Positions 30,001-36,000 of a DNA stretch of 64,000 bases are shown piece by piece. A program made the position numbers and the translations under genes. Every line of letters starts with the position of its first letter. Position 1 is the first letter of the stretch. The notes under the pieces are model-generated. The model saw only the letters and a program-made list of their open reading frames with translations, ran no database searches and was not told the DNA's origin. The stretch comes from JAHRAW01 sp965203265 (GTDB lineage Bacteria > Pseudomonadota > Gammaproteobacteria > Arenicellales > Poriferihabitantaceae). The stretch is taken from assembly GCA_965203265.1 (NCBI GenBank), contig CBDBBV010000002.1:1736001-1800000 (forward strand), in the 5' to 3' direction.

Positions 30001-33000
30001 ACATTCACTTCGGTGGCGGCAAAATACAAGTCTTCGGTGGTGTCGGTGATGGTGATGGTGGCGCTGGCGTCGGTGGATGCCGCGGCCCAGCCGCTGGCGG
30101 CGGAGGTGAGTGTCAGTGTGAGGGTCTCGTCCTCCTCCTCCAGCGCATCCCGCGCGATGAGGATGGTTGCGCTGGCGGTTCTCTCGCCTTCGGCCACGCT
30201 GACGCTGGCCGGTAGCGTGCCGCCCACATCCTCGGCCGCGGCGGTGGCGCCGCCGCTGTAATCCGGCATCAGTGTGAGGAGCAGCCCGCCCGTGGGGGCG
30301 TCCTCGTTCAGGGTGATGGTCAGCGACGCGCTGCCGCCCTCGGCGATGGTGGCGTCGCTGAGGGCGCTGATGGCGTAGGTCTTGTTGGGCGTGCCGTTGC
30401 CGCTTACCCAGGGACCGTTGCCGTCCGCGTTGATCGCCCATACATGCAAATCGTAGGCGGTGCCGTTGCTCAAACCGGTGAGCGAATAGGTGGTGGTGGC
30501 GACCACATCGGCGAGCTCCACCCAGCCAGTGGACGGATCGTCCTCGGTGGTGGCCGATACGCTGTCGGCGGCGCTTTCCTTGTAGCGTATCTTGTAGCCG
30601 CTTACCGGCGCGCCGGATGGCTCGCTCCACGACAACTCGAGACGCGCGTCTCGCTCCGCAATGCTCAACTCGGTGAGCGCGTTCGGCACGCCGTCGTTGT
30701 CGTGGATGGTTATCGTGGCGGTGTCCGCGCCGTCCACTTGCTTGTACCAGTTCGCGTCGCGGCTGGAAACGACTATCTTGAAGTCTTCGTCGTTCTCATC
30801 TATCTCATCGTCCACCAGCGGAATCGAGAAGGATCCGCTATCACTGTAGCGAGGCACCCACACAGTACCGGCAATGTTGCCCACATCGGCCGCCTCGGCA
30901 CTCCCGCCCTGTGTGTAGTCGGCGGCAACGCTGAAGGCCAATGGTTTGCCACCCAGTCGCTGATCCAGCGTGATGGTCAAGGTAGCGCCGTCTTCATCGC
31001 CCTCGAATGCCGACGCCGTGGCGGTGATGGTGTAGCTCTTGTTCACGCGAATGGAGAGCCTTTCCTCGGCTTGGTAGCCGTTGGCGTCTCGTGCGGTAAT
31101 CTGTAGGGCGACAATGCCGCCCTCTATGCCGCGAATGGTCAGCAGGTGGTTGCCGACACCGCTCCAGGAAATGCTCGCTCTTTGTTCGCCGTACAAAAAG
31201 GCCGCCGTGTAGGTCAAGGTGCTACCGACGCCGCCGCTGAAATGGTCGTTCAGGTCGATAGGCGGCAAGGTCGCGCCGGCATTCACGGTAACGCTCGGCA
31301 ACTCGACCTCGAGCAATACCGGATCCTCCCGCGTTACCGTTACCGTGTAGGTCTTGGCGAGGACAGCGTTCGCCGCCGTTACCTCCAACTGCAAAATGTT
31401 CTCGCCCACATCGAGGGCGATGGCTTGGCTGGACGTGCCGCTGGCAACCGCCGACAGAGGCGAGCCCGCCTTGCCCACCTTGACGGCGGCACCGCCTGCG
31501 GTGGTCGGCGTCAGTTTGACATGGGTTACATCGGTGGACACCGTGGCGGCATAGGTGGTAGTGGCCGCCGCAAAGGTCGGGGCGTAGGTGAGGGTGCCGG
31601 AGAAATCGCTGCCGTCGGTGCTGGTGCTGACCGTCAACGTGCGCAGGTCGGCGATGTTGGCGTAGCGCGCCGGACGACCGTGGACGGCAATGCGCATGGG
31701 GCCGCCGGTGGGCGGATTGTGGACGGTCTTCCAAGTGTTCGCCCATCTCCTGATATTGTCGATGCTCCAACCGGCTGCCGCCCCACTATCCTCGGCTTGC
31801 AACCAAGTGGCGGCCAATTTCGCATTGCTGTCTGCCGGATTGCTTTCAATCACCACAAAATACTGGCTACTACCCGCAAGCAATGTGTTGGGCGGTGCGC
31901 GGAAACTGACATCGCCCTGACCGATGCTCTGCGGGCTCTGCAAATCCGCGACCTTCTCGTGCCCATCACCGTTCTTCGATGACCACAACTCCACGCGAAC
32001 CGCAGCGGAATTGCTCGGTGCCGCATTAAATCTGATCTCAACGCGCTCCAACTCGTAGAAGTTGCTACTGCTGCCGGTTCTGAAACCCTGCGCACTGAGA
32101 GCGTCGAGAGTCACGCCGTCAAGGGGCCTGCCGGTCTGTCCGGTATTGCTCACCAACTTGCTGTGAGCCGGCGGGTTGGCTCGCGTTATCGCAATCGTGT
32201 ATTCCCGCAGCGTGCCGTTCAAGGCAGTTACCACCACTCTTATATTGTTCGCCCCCGCGATAATGCCGATGGCATCGCTGACCTCGCCGCTGGCTACCGG
32301 CGACAACGCCCGGCCGGCTCGCCCCGCGGCAATGGTCGCCGTGCTCTCGGCCACGGTCGGCGTCAACTTGACATACAGAGTCGTATTGGGCACCGAGACC
32401 GTGTAGGTTCGCGTGTCCCCATTGAAGGTGGCCGGAGTCAGCGCGAGATTGGCAAACGTGCCGCCCGCGCTGGTCGCGCTGGTCGCCGTCAACGCCGTCA
32501 GGTGGTTGATGGTGGACTTCGTGCCGGCGGCGCACACCAAGCCGAGGCTCAGATCGATCCGATCCCCAGCGGCCAAACTCAGGTTGACGCCGGACAGGGT
32601 AACCGCCTGACCACTCAAGCCCGACAGGGAATAGGCGGTCGTGCCGATGCAGAATTTCACCGACCGAAGGGCGCTGCGGCTTGCGCTGTCCAGAGAGGAA
32701 AAGCGGATTTGCGCCGTCCCCCTCGAACCGTTCGGCGTCAAACGTACCGAGTCGAGTCCGGTGGCCAGCGCGCCGATTTGCAGGTCGTTGCCGCCGCTCA
32801 GAGCCGCATCGCAACTCGCCTCGTCTCGGCAACCGAAGACGCCGCCGCCGAGATCGGCCACCGTCAACGTCTCGAACCACAGACCGGCGCGCGTGATCGC
32901 AATCACATATTCGCGCTTGCTGCCGCCCGAGGCGGTTACCTTGACCACGATGTTGTTCACGCCCGGATTGAGGGCGATGGGTTCGCTGGCCACGCCGCTA

Positions 33001-36000
33001 GCCAACACCGCAAGACTGTCGGCATGACCCACCGCAATGGTCGCCGTGTTACCGGCTCGGGTCGGCGTCAAGCGAAGATGGGAAACCGCCGTGGTTACCG
33101 CCGCCGTATAGGTGAGGGTGTCCGTGTCGAAGGCGGGCGGGAGCATCGCGAAAGTGGCGAATGGTCCATCGGCACTGGCGGCGCTCTCCACCAGCAAATC
33201 CGTCAGGTGGTTGGTTTGGGAGCGCGCCGTGGTGGCGCAGTCGGAGCCGATGCTCAAGTCGACTCGATCGCCAACCGCCAAACTCAGATTGACGCCGGAC
33301 AGGGTGATCGACCGACCGCTCAAGTTCGACAGGGAATACGGAGTCGTGCCGACACAGAAATTCAAGGTTCGGAGGCGTTGCCGTTCCGTAGCATCCAGAG
33401 ACGAAAACTGCAGTTGCGCCGTGCCCTTCGTGCCGTTCGGCATCAGGCGCAACGAGGTGAGCGCGGTGCTGACGGCGTCGAAGTCGATGCGGTTGTCGCG
33501 CAATGCCGAATTGCAGCCGGCCTGATCGTGGCAACCGAATATGCCTCTGCCGATTTCCGCCACGGTCAATGTCGTCGACCACAGGGCGCCGCGTATCACC
33601 GTAACTTGATATACCGACTTGTCGCCGTTCTCCGCCGTTACCTCGATTTCGATGGAGTTGTTGCCCTCGACCAATTCAAAAGATTGACTCGGTTGGCCGC
33701 TGGCTACCGGCTGCAGATTACCTGCCTTGCCCACCGAGATCTTCGCCGTGCGGTCGCCCACAATCGGCGTCAAGCGAACATGAGTTGCCGTGCTCGGCGC
33801 AAACGCCCGATAGGTGAGCGTGGCTGAGTCGAAAGGCGTCGGCAACATGCTGATCCCGCTGAAGGTGCCATCGGCGGCGGTGGCGCTCGATGCGGTCAGA
33901 CCGATCAGGTGGGCGTTGTCGGACAAAGTCGGCCACTTCAGCCGGAAATCAACTCCACTGCCGACCAACGGGATGGCGGCTATGGGGCCGAAACTGGCCA
34001 CCCGGGAGGCCGAGGAAAAAGTCGCCGCGCCGAGTGGATGCTCGGCCTCGCCCGCCTGTAGCGTAGCGGTGCGCACACTCTCGGGCCAGGCCTTGTCCAA
34101 GCGCACTCTGAGCCAACCGCTTTGTTGATAGCGAATCTCCGACACCGTGTAGGTTACGCCTCGGTGGCTGAATTGGTCTTGGGTCAACACCGTGGTCGCG
34201 GCGCAACGTGTGTTGCCGCCCGCGGGGGTCGAGCAGCCCTTGTCCGTGCCGCCGGAAATGCTGCCGACCGTGAGCTTCGCCGACCACAGTTCCAACAGGG
34301 ACGCCGGTACCCGCGTTGACAACGCATCGGACCAGGGGCCGCCTTCGCCAACGCCGTTGCGCGCCCGTACCTGCACCTCGTAGGTGGTGTCCGCAGACAG
34401 ATCGGTGATGACATGGGAGCGGTAGGCGGAGGCGGCAGTGGCGGCGGCGAACGAATCGGAGGCGGCATCCGCGCCGCCGACGTTTGGCTGCCACAGACCC
34501 GGCTGCCCCGGCTCGACCGCCGTGGTGCGCCATCTCACCCGATAACTCAAGGCATTCGCCGCACCCACCCCACCGGCGTCGGGCGGCGCATCCCACAACA
34601 CATCGATCTTGCGACCGCCAGGGCCGATCGATACCTTCGGCTTGCCCGGAACGCTCCACGCCGTTACCCGAACCGCTTCGGCAGTGGAGCCGTCGACGAT
34701 GACCGGATTGGCCGCATTCGACTTGTTCACCAGATGCGCGCGTACATCGTAGGCCGTCCCCGCCTCGAAACCGGCGTACACGGTTTTACCGCCCACGCTG
34801 GCGGACTCGTTCAGGGTAACGCCCCTCGGCAGAGAGGCCGTATAGGTGCGCGTCGGCCACTCGGCCGTCGTCTGCTTGATCTGGAAGACCACATCGTAGA
34901 CCGACGAATCGGGGCTCGTGCCGGAAACCACGAGGGCGGGCGCGCCATCGGCCGCGCTCGGCGTTACCGAGATGGTCGGTATGGGCTCGGCCAACTTCAG
35001 CGCGATTTTCTGGCTCAAGTTCCAGTGCAGGCCGGAGTTCTGCCAACGTATAGTATTGTTGTTGGGGTAGGTCGCCGTGGCCACGGGGTATTGGCGATCA
35101 TCGACGAACACCACCGCGCTGCCCAACGCTCGGGCATTCCGATCGAACTCGATCTCGAGGGCGCGGGAATGGTTGTGGTTGTCGACCAGAAAACGCTTTA
35201 TTTGGTAGGGAGTGTCGTGATAGCGGAAGGCATCACCGGTGAGCACGCTGCGACTCGCGCAATTCGTGGTGGCATAGCCGGGGTTTCCGCGAGTGGCACG
35301 GGAGTTGCAGCCGAGAATCTTGCGGTTGGGGTTGGTATAGGTGGTGGTGGTGGTGAAAACGTCCGTCTTTTCGCCATATGGCACCACACGATCTTGCTCC
35401 TCGACAAAGAAATAAGTATTGACCACGGTACTGGTGTCGGTATGCGTGGTAATAATATCGACAGGATGCCCTGCGGTCAGCGTGGCCGACCAGACATCGT
35501 CGCCATAGTCGGTCCAATAGTCGTGCCACGGCGTCGAGGTTCCGCTGGTTCGCGTCACCGTAACCCGATAGGTCTTGGTCGTGGTGGTGTCCTGCGCCGT
35601 AACCACGATGAGAATTCGGTTGGTGCCGTCAGCGAGGGGGACGGCGACGCTCGATCGACCGCTGACCACCGGAAACAGCACACCGCCGGCTCGACCCACC
35701 CGAATGGTGGCGTCGGCTTGGGCGACCGTCGGCGTTACGCGCACATTGGCGACGCCGCTCTCCACCGTGGCGCTGTAGTTGGTGATGGCCGGGTTGAAGG
35801 TGGCCGGAGTGAGCGCCAGCGGCGTGTACGCCGTGCCGCTGGCGCTGCTCGCGGTCAAACCGCTCAGATTCGCGTTGTAGGCGTTGAAATCCACGCTCAT
35901 CCATCGGCTCCAGTCGCTGGCCGTGTGCTGCTGAAAGCCACTCGCGCGGACGCGAAACGAATAGCGCGTGCCGCCGGGGAACAATTCCAGCCCGGTGATC